A stretch of 61,754 nt of DNA from an uncultured Demequina sp. (GTDB lineage: Bacteria > Actinomycetota > Actinomycetes > Actinomycetales > Demequinaceae). The DNA lies in NCBI GenBank assembly GCA_937925595.1, contig CALALQ010000189.1:1-61754 (forward strand), read 5' to 3'. The notes below the pieces were generated by a model. That model did no database searches. It was not told the origin of the DNA and worked only from the letters and a program-made list of their open reading frames with translations. A program made the translations under genes and the position numbers. Below, piece after piece: positions 26,298 to 35,010 of this stretch. Each line of letters opens with the position of its first letter. Positions within the stretch are counted from its first letter, which is position 1.

Positions 26298-26890
26298 ACA
26301 GCCTCCCGCACCGGCGCGCGGTGAGCCAAAGACTCACGCAGCTTTGCACGGGCGCGGGAAAGGCGGGAACGGACGGTGCCCATCTTGATACCAAGAGTGG
26401 CGGCGATCTCCTCGTACGAGAGTCCCTCGATGTCGCTCAGCACAACGGCTGCGCGGTACTCAGGCGGCAACTCGGCGAGGGCCTGGACGATGTCGTCACC
26501 AAGGTGCGACATGTCGTAGGCGTCCTCCGGCTGACCCGAACGCTCGTGACGGTCAAAACTGTCGGACGTCGGCACTGCCGAGTCGTCGTCAGCCATGAAG
26601 TCGAACCGGATGCGCTTCTTGCGGCGCATGCGGTCAAGGAAGAGGTTCGTGGTGATGCGGTGGAGCCAGCCCTCGAAAGTTCCCGGCTTGTACTGGCTGA
26701 GCGAGTTGAAGACGCGAATGAACACGTCCTGGGTCAGGTCCTCGGCGTCGTGCTGGTTGCCCGTCAGGTGGTACGCCAGGCGGTAGACGCGGGCCGAGTG
26801 CTGCTCAACGATGCTCTCCCAGGACAGATCCTGAGCAAGGGTCGTTTCAGCCGTAGGGGTCGCAGATTCGATCGCGATGGACTTCATCAT
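26294..26890 (-). CDS. sigE: ECF RNA polymerase sigma factor SigE
   Basis: The 198-residue sigma factor has region 2 ([26 protein letters not shown], then [19 protein letters not shown]) and region 4 ([44 protein letters not shown]). Two ATGs in tandem (26890 and 26887) follow AGGAGG; the second has the better spacing. It directs transcription of envelope-stress genes and lies with rseA, htrA and tatB. A promoter matching the SigE/SigH consensus lies upstream, implying autoregulation. The divergent neighbour is the O-methyltransferase, as in M. tuberculosis. Confidence 0.94.
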   Translation of the reverse strand: MMKSIAIESATPTAETTLAQDLSWESIVEQHSARVYRLAYHLTGNQHDAEDLTQDVFIRVFNSLSQYKPGTFEGWLHRITTNLFLDRMRRKKRIRFDFMADDDSAVPTSDSFDRHERSGQPEDAYDMSHLGDDIVQALAELPPEYRAAVVLSDIEGLSYEEIAATLGIKMGTVRSRLSRARAKLRESLAHRAPVREAV

Positions 26891-26912
26891 GCTGCCTCCT
26901 CCACGGGCTGAG

Positions 26913-26939
26913 AACGGATATCGGTCCATCCATGTTCCC
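26913..26939 (-). promoter_or_regulatory. Probable SigE-dependent autoregulatory promoter of sigE-rseA-htrA
   Basis: On the minus strand, GGGAACAT (-35, GGGAAC at 26934-26939) is followed 15 bases later by CGTT (-10, 26913-26916). This fits the actinobacterial SigE/SigH consensus GGAAC-N-CGTT. The predicted start lies near 26905, about 15 bases before the sigE ATG. Confidence 0.7.
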
Positions 26940-27009
26940 ATGTTTCGCCTCGGAGCGGCACCCTCTGCGCTGGAGTGTGACCGATACCATGCTGGGTAAA
27001 GGAGGCACC

Positions 27010-27642
27010 ATGAGCGCCGACGCGGCTAATTGGGCATATGCAGAGGATTTCGTCCCTGAGGACTCCGTGCTGCTCGCCGCACGCGATGCGGCGGACCAGT
27101 TGGGATGCGTCCCCGTGCTGCCGGGTGCGGGGCGAGCGCTGCAGCTCTTCGCGGCCGCGCTGGGTGCCCGGACGGCCGTGGAGATCGGCACTGGCGCCGG
27201 TGTTTCGCTCATCTACCTGCTGCGTGGCATGACGCCGGACGGCGTGGTCACCACGATCGATGTCGAGGCCGAGCACCAGAAGGCAGCCAAGAAGACGCTC
27301 GCGGCAGCGGGCTTCGCCCCCGAGCGCGCCCGCATGATCACGGGGCGGGCGCTCGACGTGCTGCCTCGCCTCGCCGACGGCGCCTATGATCTGGTGCTCA
27401 TCGACGCTCGCAAGAAGGAATACCCCCAGTACCTCGAGCAGGCGCTGCGACTGGTGCGGGTTGGCGGTCTCATCGCGATCGACAATGCGCTGTGGCACTC
27501 TCGCGTCGCGGACCCGGCTCAGCGCGACCCCGACACCACTGCGGTGCGCACCACTCTCAAGGCGGTCAAGGACAACGACGCACTCGAACCGGTGCTGCTG
27601 AACTCGGGTGATGGTCTGCTGGTGGCGCAGCGCACCGCGTAG
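27010..27642 (+). CDS. O-methyltransferase (SAM-dependent, class I)
   Basis: The 210-residue protein has the SAM-binding fold of the catechol/caffeoyl-CoA O-methyltransferase family: [18 protein letters not shown] (motif I), [11 protein letters not shown], then [28 protein letters not shown] and IAIDNALW with the metal-site aspartates. ATG 27010 follows AAAGGAGG at ideal spacing; earlier in-frame ATGs lack one. It is divergent from sigE, like Rv1220c in M. tuberculosis. The substrate is unknown. Confidence 0.9.
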   Translation: MSADAANWAYAEDFVPEDSVLLAARDAADQLGCVPVLPGAGRALQLFAAALGARTAVEIGTGAGVSLIYLLRGMTPDGVVTTIDVEAEHQKAAKKTLAAAGFAPERARMITGRALDVLPRLADGAYDLVLIDARKKEYPQYLEQALRLVRVGGLIAIDNALWHSRVADPAQRDPDTTAVRTTLKAVKDNDALEPVLLNSGDGLLVAQRTA

Positions 27643-27649
27643 GCCGCGA

Positions 27650-27668
27650 CGGCCCGACGCTGGGGCCG
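27650..27668. terminator. Candidate bidirectional hairpin between the O-methyltransferase and DUF3117 genes
   Basis: CGGCCC (27650-27655) and GGGCCG (27663-27668) enclose a 7-base loop between convergent genes. No U-run follows. The loop carries most of one copy of the over-represented CCGACGCT octamer (27654-27661). Confidence 0.4.
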
Positions 27669-27703
27669 GGTATCGCAGGGAAGCGCAGTGAGCGCTGGTT
27701 CAG

Positions 27704-27871
27704 TTACTGAAGCGCGCCGAGAAGAGCGTCGCCCAGTTCCTTGACCTCGTCCGCCGAGATCTCGACGACAAGGCGGCCGCCGCCTTCAAGGGGAACACGC
27801 ATCACGTAACTGCGGCCCTCCTTCACGACCTCCATAGGGCCGTCTCCGGTGCGGGGCTTCATCGCAGCCAT
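27704..27871 (-). CDS. DUF3117 family small protein
   Basis: The 55-residue product, starting MAAMKPRTGDGPMEVVKEGR and ending with DEVKELGDALLGALQ, matches the short DUF3117 proteins found almost only in actinobacteria. A good ribosome-binding site (GAGGAG) lies 6 bases before the ATG at 27871. It was found by translating the strand directly, since it is shorter than the usual ORF cutoff. Function is unknown. M. tuberculosis has a homologue (Rv1211) in a comparable chromosomal neighbourhood. Confidence 0.88.
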   Translation of the reverse strand: MAAMKPRTGDGPMEVVKEGRSYVMRVPLEGGGRLVVEISADEVKELGDALLGALQ

Positions 27872-28009
27872 TGTGATCTCCTCGCGGGTGGGTAGGCACG
27901 CGGGTTGCGCGTGGAAGGGAACTCCATTCTACCGCCACGGCACCTTGCCCGAAAAACCCCTTGCGACCACTCCCCACTGAAATGGGTGCTGGTGGCGGCA
28001 GCTGCCGCT

Positions 28010-28753
28010 CTACTGCTCGGTGCCGGAGCCCTCCGGCTGGACCTCCGTGATGGCGAGGCGAACGGCTTCCGCGGGGTCGTCGGTGATGGAGAACAGATCC
28101 ACATCGGTGGGCGAGATCGTGCCCTCGGCGACCATCACGTCGCGAATCCAGTCGACGAGCCCGTCCCAGTACGCATGCCCCACAAGGACCACAGGGAAGC
28201 GCGTGATGGTGCGGGTCTGGACCAGCGTGAGTGCTTCGAACAGCTCGTCGAGCGTGCCAAAGCCGCCGGGAAGCACGATGAAGCCCTGCGAGTACTTCAC
28301 GAAACAGGTCTTGCGGGCGAAGAAGTAGCGGAAGTTGATCCCCAGGTTCACGAACTTGTTGATGCCCTGCTCGTGGGGAAGCTCGATGCCAAGGCCAACT
28401 GAGACGCCGCCCGCCTCAAACGCGCCCTTGTTGGCGGCCTCCATAATCCCGGGTCCGCCGCCCGTGATGGTCGCGTACCCAGCCTCGGCGAGCAGCCGAC
28501 CGATCTCGACGCCCGTGCGGTATTCGGTGGTGTTCTTGCGAGTGCGAGCGGAGCCGAACACGGAGATCGCGGGGCCGAGCTCCGCAAGCGCGCCGAAGCC
28601 TTCGATGAACTCCGACTGGATGCGCAGCACACGCCAGGGGTCCTCGTGGAGCCACGCGACATTGTCCTGGTCCTTGAGCAGGGCGCCAGAGGTGGACGTG
28701 CTCGGCACATTCTTGCCGCGCAGGATCACCGGTCCTTTTCGGTAGACGGCCAT
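28010..28753 (-). CDS. LOG family protein (TIGR00730; possible cytokinin-type nucleotide phosphoribohydrolase)
   Basis: The 247-residue Rossmann-fold protein has the LOG motifs GGGPGIMEAANKGA and LPGGFGTLDELFEALT, which form the nucleoside-5'-monophosphate hydrolase site in characterised members. It starts directly after dapE ends upstream of it on the minus strand, so the two are probably one transcript. It corresponds to the Rv1205-like proteins near dapE in mycobacteria. The true substrate in bacteria (AMP or N6-modified AMP) is not shown by sequence. Confidence 0.87.
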   Translation of the reverse strand: MAVYRKGPVILRGKNVPSTSTSGALLKDQDNVAWLHEDPWRVLRIQSEFIEGFGALAELGPAISVFGSARTRKNTTEYRTGVEIGRLLAEAGYATITGGGPGIMEAANKGAFEAGGVSVGLGIELPHEQGINKFVNLGINFRYFFARKTCFVKYSQGFIVLPGGFGTLDELFEALTLVQTRTITRFPVVLVGHAYWDGLVDWIRDVMVAEGTISPTDVDLFSITDDPAEAVRLAITEVQPEGSGTEQ

Positions 28754-29848
28754 TCACTCTCCTTCAGTGAGCCATGCAGCGAGGGCCGCGGCACAGCTGT
28801 CGATCTGGTCGATGGGGCACGCCTCATGGTCGGCATGCGCAAGCAAGGGGTCGCCGGGACCGAAGTTCACCGCGGGGATGCCCAGTTCGCCAAAGCGCGC
28901 GACATCCGTCCATCCCACCTTGGCGGTGGGCTCCGCTCCCACGGCGCGCACGAGCGACTGCGCCAGGGGGTCATCGAGACCAGGGCGAGCGCCTCCCGCA
29001 AGGTCCGTGAAGGTCACGGCGTACTGTTCCAGCCCCGCACCCGCGACGAACTGCTCAAACCAAGCCTTCGCAGCGTCGGGCGTGCGAGAGGGGGCAAAGC
29101 GGAAGTTGATCGTGACGGTGCACTCGTCGGGAATGACGTTGCCGGCGATGCCTCCCCGGATGCCCACCGCGTTGAGACCCTCGCGATACTCGAGGCCGTC
29201 CACCAGGACCGTTTCAGGCGAGTGGGCCGCGAGCGCCGCGAGCAGCGCGGCTGCGCGGTGGATCGCGTTCACACCCTTCCAGGCGCGGGCGCTGTGGGCG
29301 GCGACACCGGGAATGCGCACGTCCGCACGGAGGGTGCCATTGCAGCCGCCCTCGATGCCCCCCGACGTGGGCTCGCCGAGGATCGCAAGGTCGCCCTCGA
29401 GCCACTGAGGATGGTTGCGCGCCACGCGGCCAAGGCCGTTGAGAACTGACTCGACCTCCTCGTGGTCGTAGAAGATCCACGTGACGTCGTGAACCGGCGC
29501 GGTGAGCCGAACCGCGAGGTGCAGCGCCACCGCGACGCCAGCCTTCATGTCGACAGAGCCGCGCCCGATCAGCAGGCCATCATCCTCGCGAGCAGGCACG
29601 TTGCCCTTGATGGGCACGGTGTCGAGGTGACCGGCGACGATCACCCGCTTCGCCCGCCCAAGGGACGTGCGCGCGAGCACCGCATCGCCATCGCGAAGCA
29701 CCTCAAGGTGGGGCGCGGTGCGCAGAGCGGCCTCGACAGCGTCGGCGATCGCCTTCTCGTCTCCGCTCACTGAGGGGATGTCGATGAGCTGTCGCGCCAG
29801 GTCGGCAACCGGTGCGCTGAGGTCCAGGGTGACGCTGTCCGGCTCCAT
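28754..29848 (-). CDS. dapE: Succinyl-diaminopimelate desuccinylase
   Basis: The 364-residue M20-family metallohydrolase releases LL-diaminopimelate in lysine and peptidoglycan synthesis. Metal and catalytic motifs are [38 protein letters not shown] and the C-terminal [18 protein letters not shown] at 29848 is chosen; longer in-frame starts would overlap the divergent dapD promoter region. dapD, which makes the succinylated precursor, is divergent 49 bp away. Confidence 0.94.
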   Translation of the reverse strand: MEPDSVTLDLSAPVADLARQLIDIPSVSGDEKAIADAVEAALRTAPHLEVLRDGDAVLARTSLGRAKRVIVAGHLDTVPIKGNVPAREDDGLLIGRGSVDMKAGVAVALHLAVRLTAPVHDVTWIFYDHEEVESVLNGLGRVARNHPQWLEGDLAILGEPTSGGIEGGCNGTLRADVRIPGVAAHSARAWKGVNAIHRAAALLAALAAHSPETVLVDGLEYREGLNAVGIRGGIAGNVIPDECTVTINFRFAPSRTPDAAKAWFEQFVAGAGLEQYAVTFTDLAGGARPGLDDPLAQSLVRAVGAEPTAKVGWTDVARFGELGIPAVNFGPGDPLLAHADHEACPIDQIDSCAAALAAWLTEGE

Positions 29849-29897
29849 GGGGGCAAGCCTAGCGATGGCTCGCCGCGCTCCCCGTACCATTGACGCC

Positions 29898-30839
29898 ATG
29901 ACCCGCACCGCCCACGGCTACGGCCTTGCGACCATTGCCGCCGACGGCACCGTACTCGACACCTGGTACCCCTCCCCAGCTCTTGGCGAGCCGGAGGCAG
30001 GACACAGCGCGCCCGCTGAGCTCACTGGGCGCAGCGACGACCTGCGCCAGGTGACCATCGAGGTGGTGTTCACGCAGATTGACCTCGACGCTGCGCCCGC
30101 AGATGCCAAGGACGCCTACCTGCGCCTGCACCTGCTGAGCCACCGCCTGGTGCAGCCGCGCACCGTCAACCTCGACGGCATCTTTGGCGTCCTGGCGAAC
30201 GTGGTGTGGACGTCCGCTGGGCCGTGCGCCGTGGACGGCTTCGAGTCCGTGCGTGCTCGCCTGCGCGCTGCTGGCCAGCACGTCTCGGTGTACGGCGTGG
30301 ACAAGTTCCCACGGATGGTGGACTACGTGGTGCCCTCCGGCGTGCGCATCGCCGACGCTGACAGGGTCCGCCTTGGCGCTCACCTGGCCGCGGGCACCAC
30401 AGTCATGCACGAAGGCTTCGTCAACTACAACGCAGGCACGCTCGGCGTGAGCATGGTCGAGGGTCGCATCAGCGCCGGAGTGGTCGTGGGCGACGGCTCG
30501 GACATCGGTGGCGGCGCATCGATCATGGGCACCCTCAGTGGCGGAGGCAAGGAAGTCATCACGATCGGCGAGCGCTCGCTGCTTGGCGCGAACTCGGGCC
30601 TTGGCATCCCACTTGGCGACGACTGCGTTGTCGAGGCGGGCCTGTACGTCACTGCCGGCTCCAAGGCGGTGCTCGTTGGCCAGACCAACGATGACGGCAC
30701 GCCGCGTGTAGTGAAGGCCCGTGAGCTCGCCGGTCTCAACGGCATCCTGTTCCGCCGCAACTCCCTCACTGGCGCTCTGGAAGCAGTGCAGCGTCAGGGT
30801 GCCGGAATCGAGCTCAACTCCGCGCTGCACGCGAACTGA
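29898..30839 (+). CDS. dapD: 2,3,4,5-tetrahydropyridine-2,6-dicarboxylate N-succinyltransferase
   Basis: The 313-residue enzyme uses succinyl-CoA to acylate tetrahydrodipicolinate. The actinobacterial form is longer than the Gram-negative one: it has an N-terminal domain ([20 protein letters not shown]) and a C-terminal left-handed beta-helix of hexapeptide repeats ([62 protein letters not shown]). ATG 29898 lies in the 49-bp divergent gap with dapE. The stop shares a base with the next start (TGATG). Confidence 0.95.
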   Translation: MTRTAHGYGLATIAADGTVLDTWYPSPALGEPEAGHSAPAELTGRSDDLRQVTIEVVFTQIDLDAAPADAKDAYLRLHLLSHRLVQPRTVNLDGIFGVLANVVWTSAGPCAVDGFESVRARLRAAGQHVSVYGVDKFPRMVDYVVPSGVRIADADRVRLGAHLAAGTTVMHEGFVNYNAGTLGVSMVEGRISAGVVVGDGSDIGGGASIMGTLSGGGKEVITIGERSLLGANSGLGIPLGDDCVVEAGLYVTAGSKAVLVGQTNDDGTPRVVKARELAGLNGILFRRNSLTGALEAVQRQGAGIELNSALHAN

Positions 30840-31714
30840 TGGCGCGCGCAGGCTTCTGGGCCGCCGCAGTCTTCGTTGGAGCAGCCGCGGGCGCGGCGGT
30901 GGCCACTGCCACCTACGTCAACAGCCACGAGACCGTGAGCCACTCGGGCCTGTGCGTCGCCACGCTCGATGGCGAGCGCTACCACCGCACTGCGGAGGCT
31001 GCAGGGAACGCGGCACTGGTCGCGGCCGTCGCTGCTCGCCGCGACATCCCCACCTATGGGTCGACCATCGGGGTGGCGACCGCCATCCAGGAATCGGGCC
31101 TGCGCAACCTCGACTATGGGGACAGGGACTCGCTCGGCCTGTTCCAGCAGCGCCCCTCGCAGGGCTGGGGCACTGAAGAGGAGGTCACCGATCGCCACCA
31201 CGCGGCTCGCGCCTTCTACTGGGCGCTGCTCAAGGTCAACGGCTGGGAGGACATGCGCGTGACCGACGCTGCCCAAGCGGTCCAGCGCAGCGGTTTCCCC
31301 GAGGCGTACGAGGACCATGCGGCAGAGGGCGCAGCATGGGCCGCCGCCATCCGCGGAGACTCATCGTTCCCCGCGATCGACTGCGACCTTGGCGCGGCGA
31401 GCGAGCCCGGCACAGTCAAGTACCTCGAAAAGCGACTGCGCGCGGATTACGGCAAAGGCAAGTACGCGGTGACTGTGCTGGGCCGCAATGACCGGGCGGT
31501 GCTCGTAGGGGTCACGGCGGAATCGGGCAAGGAGGTCGACCTCCATGCGATCGCGAACTGGGCTGTGGCCTCGGCAGAGGAGATGAGCTTCTCCTCCGTG
31601 CGCTTTGGCGACCAGCAGTGGATCCGCGAGCAGGGCATCGTCCCTGCCACCGAGACCACCGGTTACGACGGGGTGCTGATCGGGATTGTCGAGCGGATCC
31701 CGGAAGAGGACTAG
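30839..31714 (+). CDS. Membrane-anchored lysozyme-like/transglycosylase-like protein
   Basis: The 291-residue protein has one N-terminal helix (residues 6-26, Ala-rich) that may be an anchor or uncleaved signal. Residues about 70-150 look like a lysozyme fold: GVATAIQESGLRNLDYGDRDSLGLFQQRPSQGWG, where the Glu of QES and the GLFQQRPS segment resemble Slt/Rpf-type transglycosylases. The C-terminal half is unassigned. Some database entries mis-label this family as heavy metal transporter. It is translationally coupled to dapD (TGATG), linking a possible wall hydrolase with diaminopimelate synthesis. Confidence 0.75.
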   Translation: MARAGFWAAAVFVGAAAGAAVATATYVNSHETVSHSGLCVATLDGERYHRTAEAAGNAALVAAVAARRDIPTYGSTIGVATAIQESGLRNLDYGDRDSLGLFQQRPSQGWGTEEEVTDRHHAARAFYWALLKVNGWEDMRVTDAAQAVQRSGFPEAYEDHAAEGAAWAAAIRGDSSFPAIDCDLGAASEPGTVKYLEKRLRADYGKGKYAVTVLGRNDRAVLVGVTAESGKEVDLHAIANWAVASAEEMSFSSVRFGDQQWIREQGIVPATETTGYDGVLIGIVERIPEED

Positions 31715-32162
31715 CGGGTCGCTTCTGCCTTCGCCGCGCGAATCGCCTCGACCCAGCCGGCCACGGCATCTTCTGACCCTGCCGCATTGGCCTGCATCTT
31801 GAGCGCCACGATGTCGCGCTCCTCGCCGTCCTTGTAGACGAGTTCTACGCCAACGAAGTGCACGCGCCCCTTCCACAGGCGCTTGCGCACCTGCGACACC
31901 TCATTCCACGGCGTGACGTAGGTCAGGCGAAAAGGGTTGGGCTCCCAGATGCCTTGATCGTCGAGGCGAACCCGCAGCGTCGCGGTGCGGGCGCACATGT
32001 ACGCGAAGAACAGCCCGGGGATGATCAGGATGAGCGCAAGCAGCTTGACGGCGCCATTCCAGTTCCACAGCCCCGCAAGACCCAGGTAACCCGTGATGAG
32101 CGCCAGGACCCCCATGAGCAGGGATTGCCGCGTCGCCTTGGGGTGGCGCAGCGTCACTGGGG

Positions 32163-32166
<4 letters not shown>
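31711..32166 (-). CDS. Small membrane protein with PH-like domain, unknown function
   Basis: The 151-residue protein has two N-terminal helices (LLMGVLALITGYLGLAG and LLALILIIPGLFFAYM) followed by a soluble beta-rich part (TLRVRLDDQGIWEPNPFRLTYVTPWNEVSQVRKR) typical of bacterial PH-like domain proteins. GTG at 32166 overlaps the gltA stop (GTGA), so it is co-expressed with citrate synthase. Its stop overlaps the stop of the convergent lysozyme-like gene. Function is not known. Confidence 0.72.
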
Positions 32167-33458
<1,292 letters not shown>

Positions 33459-33477
33459 GTGTCCTCCCTAAGAGTGG

Positions 33478-33493
33478 GACGCAGTTTTGCGTC
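33478..33493. terminator. Small hairpin in the dapC-gltA gap
   Basis: GACGCA and TGCGTC pair around a GTTT loop. It lies in the leader of gltA and after the dapC stop on the minus strand. It is short and has no U-run on that strand, so its role is doubtful. Confidence 0.35.
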
Positions 33494-33496
33494 AGT

Positions 33497-34609
33497 TTAC
33501 CTGGAGTTGGTAAGACGATAAGCCGCCGCATGCACTCGCTCGTCGCTGGCAGTGAGCGCGATGCGCACATGCTGCCTGCCCGCCGCCCCGTAGAAGGCTC
33601 CGGGCGCCGCAAGGATGCCGAGGCTCGCGAGCCAGCCTATCGTTTCCCAGCAGTCCTCATTGCGCGTGGCCCACAGATACAGGCCCGCCTCAGAGTGGTC
33701 AATGATCAGTCCGGCATCCCCAAGGGCCGACGCCAGGGTCGCCCTGCGCGCTCCATACAGTTCTCGCTGGGTCGCCACATGCTCCTCATCCGCGAGCGCC
33801 GCAACCATCGCAGCCTGGACCGGACCAGGGACGATGAAGCCAGCGTGCTTGCGCACCTCGAGCAGTCGCGAGATCACTCGCCCGTCTCCCGCAGCGAAGG
33901 CTGCACGGTACCCGGCGAGGTTTGACTGCTTCGACAGCGAGTACACGGCGACCACACCCTCTGTCGTTCCGCCGCACACCTGGGGGTCGAGAATCGAGGG
34001 TGCCGAACCGGATCCGTCCCACGTGAGCTCCGCGTAGCACTCGTCGGAGAACACCACGGCTCCCACCTCGCGCGCTGCTGCCACAACCTCGGCGAGCTGC
34101 TCGCGCGACGCCACCGCGCCCGTCGGGTTCGAGGGCGAGTTGACCCACACAATCTTCACGTCAGGGTTGCCGCGCCACTCGGCGGGATCGTCAGCCGGGA
34201 GTGGCGTCGACCCTGCGAGCCGGGCACCCACGTCGTATGTGGGGTAGGCGACCGTGGGATGGACCACGACGGATCCTTCACCAATCCCCAGCAGCGCCGG
34301 CGCAAGCGCAACAAACTCCTTGGAGCCCACCGTTGGCAAGACCGCTGCAGGGTCCAGACCAGGCACGCCACGGCGTCGGGCAAACCACCCGGCTATCGCC
34401 TCGCGAAGATGCGTCGTTCCGTGGGTGGTGGGATATCCCGGCGAGTCCGACGCTGCGGCGAGGGCATCGCGGACCGTCGCGGGCGTCGGGTCTACGGGGG
34501 TGCCTACCGAGAGGTCAACGAGGCCGTCAGGATGTGCCGCGGCAGCGCTGCGGTATGCCGCAAGCGAGTCCCACGGGAAGTCGGGAAGGTCGCCCGGGTG
34601 AAGGGCCAT
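33497..34609 (-). CDS. dapC: N-succinyldiaminopimelate aminotransferase
   Basis: The 370-residue PLP enzyme transfers the amino group between glutamate and N-succinyl-2-amino-6-oxopimelate. The PLP lysine is in YSLSKQSNLAGYR, and WVNSPSNPTGAV, SDECYAEL and the final VRIALTASDE complete the class I aminotransferase pattern. The actinobacterial DapC N terminus (LPDFPWDSLAAYR) is recognisable. It follows fdxA by 3 bases, the same ferredoxin-dapC pairing seen as Rv1177-Rv1178 in M. tuberculosis. Confidence 0.93.
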   Translation of the reverse strand: MALHPGDLPDFPWDSLAAYRSAAAAHPDGLVDLSVGTPVDPTPATVRDALAAASDSPGYPTTHGTTHLREAIAGWFARRRGVPGLDPAAVLPTVGSKEFVALAPALLGIGEGSVVVHPTVAYPTYDVGARLAGSTPLPADDPAEWRGNPDVKIVWVNSPSNPTGAVASREQLAEVVAAAREVGAVVFSDECYAELTWDGSGSAPSILDPQVCGGTTEGVVAVYSLSKQSNLAGYRAAFAAGDGRVISRLLEVRKHAGFIVPGPVQAAMVAALADEEHVATQRELYGARRATLASALGDAGLIIDHSEAGLYLWATRNEDCWETIGWLASLGILAAPGAFYGAAGRQHVRIALTASDERVHAAAYRLTNSR

Positions 34610-34612
34610 GCG

Positions 34613-34936
34613 TCAGTTCTGATTCTGGGGCGGCAGCGACTTGATGAGGTCGTGGTCGTGGGCGATGAGGCCCATCTTCGCCGCTCCTCCAGGTGAGCCG
34701 ATCTCGGAGAAGAACTCGACATTCGCGGTGTAGAAGTCAGCCCACTTATCCGGAACATCGTCCTCGTAGTAGATCGCCTCAACGGGGCACACGGGCTCGC
34801 ACGCACCGCAGTCGACGCACTCGTCGGGGTGGATATAGAGGGAGCGCTCGCCTTCGTAGATGCAGTCAACGGGACACTCGTCGATGCACGCCTTGTCCTT
34901 CACGTCCACACAGGGAAGGGCGATGACGTAGGTCAC
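34613..34936 (-). CDS. fdxA: Seven-iron ferredoxin
   Basis: The 107-residue electron carrier has the 7Fe-8S pattern: an N-terminal [3Fe-4S] set (PCVDVKDKACIDECPVDC) and a [4Fe-4S] set CVDCGACEPVCP. The C-terminal tail (about 45 residues) is typical of FdxA/FdxC. The start is GTG at 34936 behind GGAG. A good promoter lies upstream. The redox partner is not clear; in actinobacteria such ferredoxins serve cytochromes P450 and other reductases. Confidence 0.93.
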   Translation of the reverse strand: MTYVIALPCVDVKDKACIDECPVDCIYEGERSLYIHPDECVDCGACEPVCPVEAIYYEDDVPDKWADFYTANVEFFSEIGSPGGAAKMGLIAHDHDLIKSLPPQNQN

Positions 34937-34972
34937 GGGAGGTCTCCTCTAGTACAGGGCTGGCCAGACGCC

Positions 34973-35001
34973 ATCATATCGCTGGCCACACCGCGCACCA
35001 A
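34973..35001 (-). promoter_or_regulatory. Promoter of fdxA-dapC
   Basis: On the minus strand TTGGTG (34996-35001) and TATGAT (34973-34978) are 17 bases apart, a near-consensus housekeeping promoter. TGGCCA copies flank the -10. Confidence 0.65.
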
Positions 35002-35010
35002 CGCCCCTCG

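Noticed and set aside
27995..28008. Palindrome GCGGCAGCTGCCGC at the 3' end of the LOG gene
   Set aside because: It lies just after the stop and could form a cruciform, but it has no loop, so a terminator or operator role cannot be supported.
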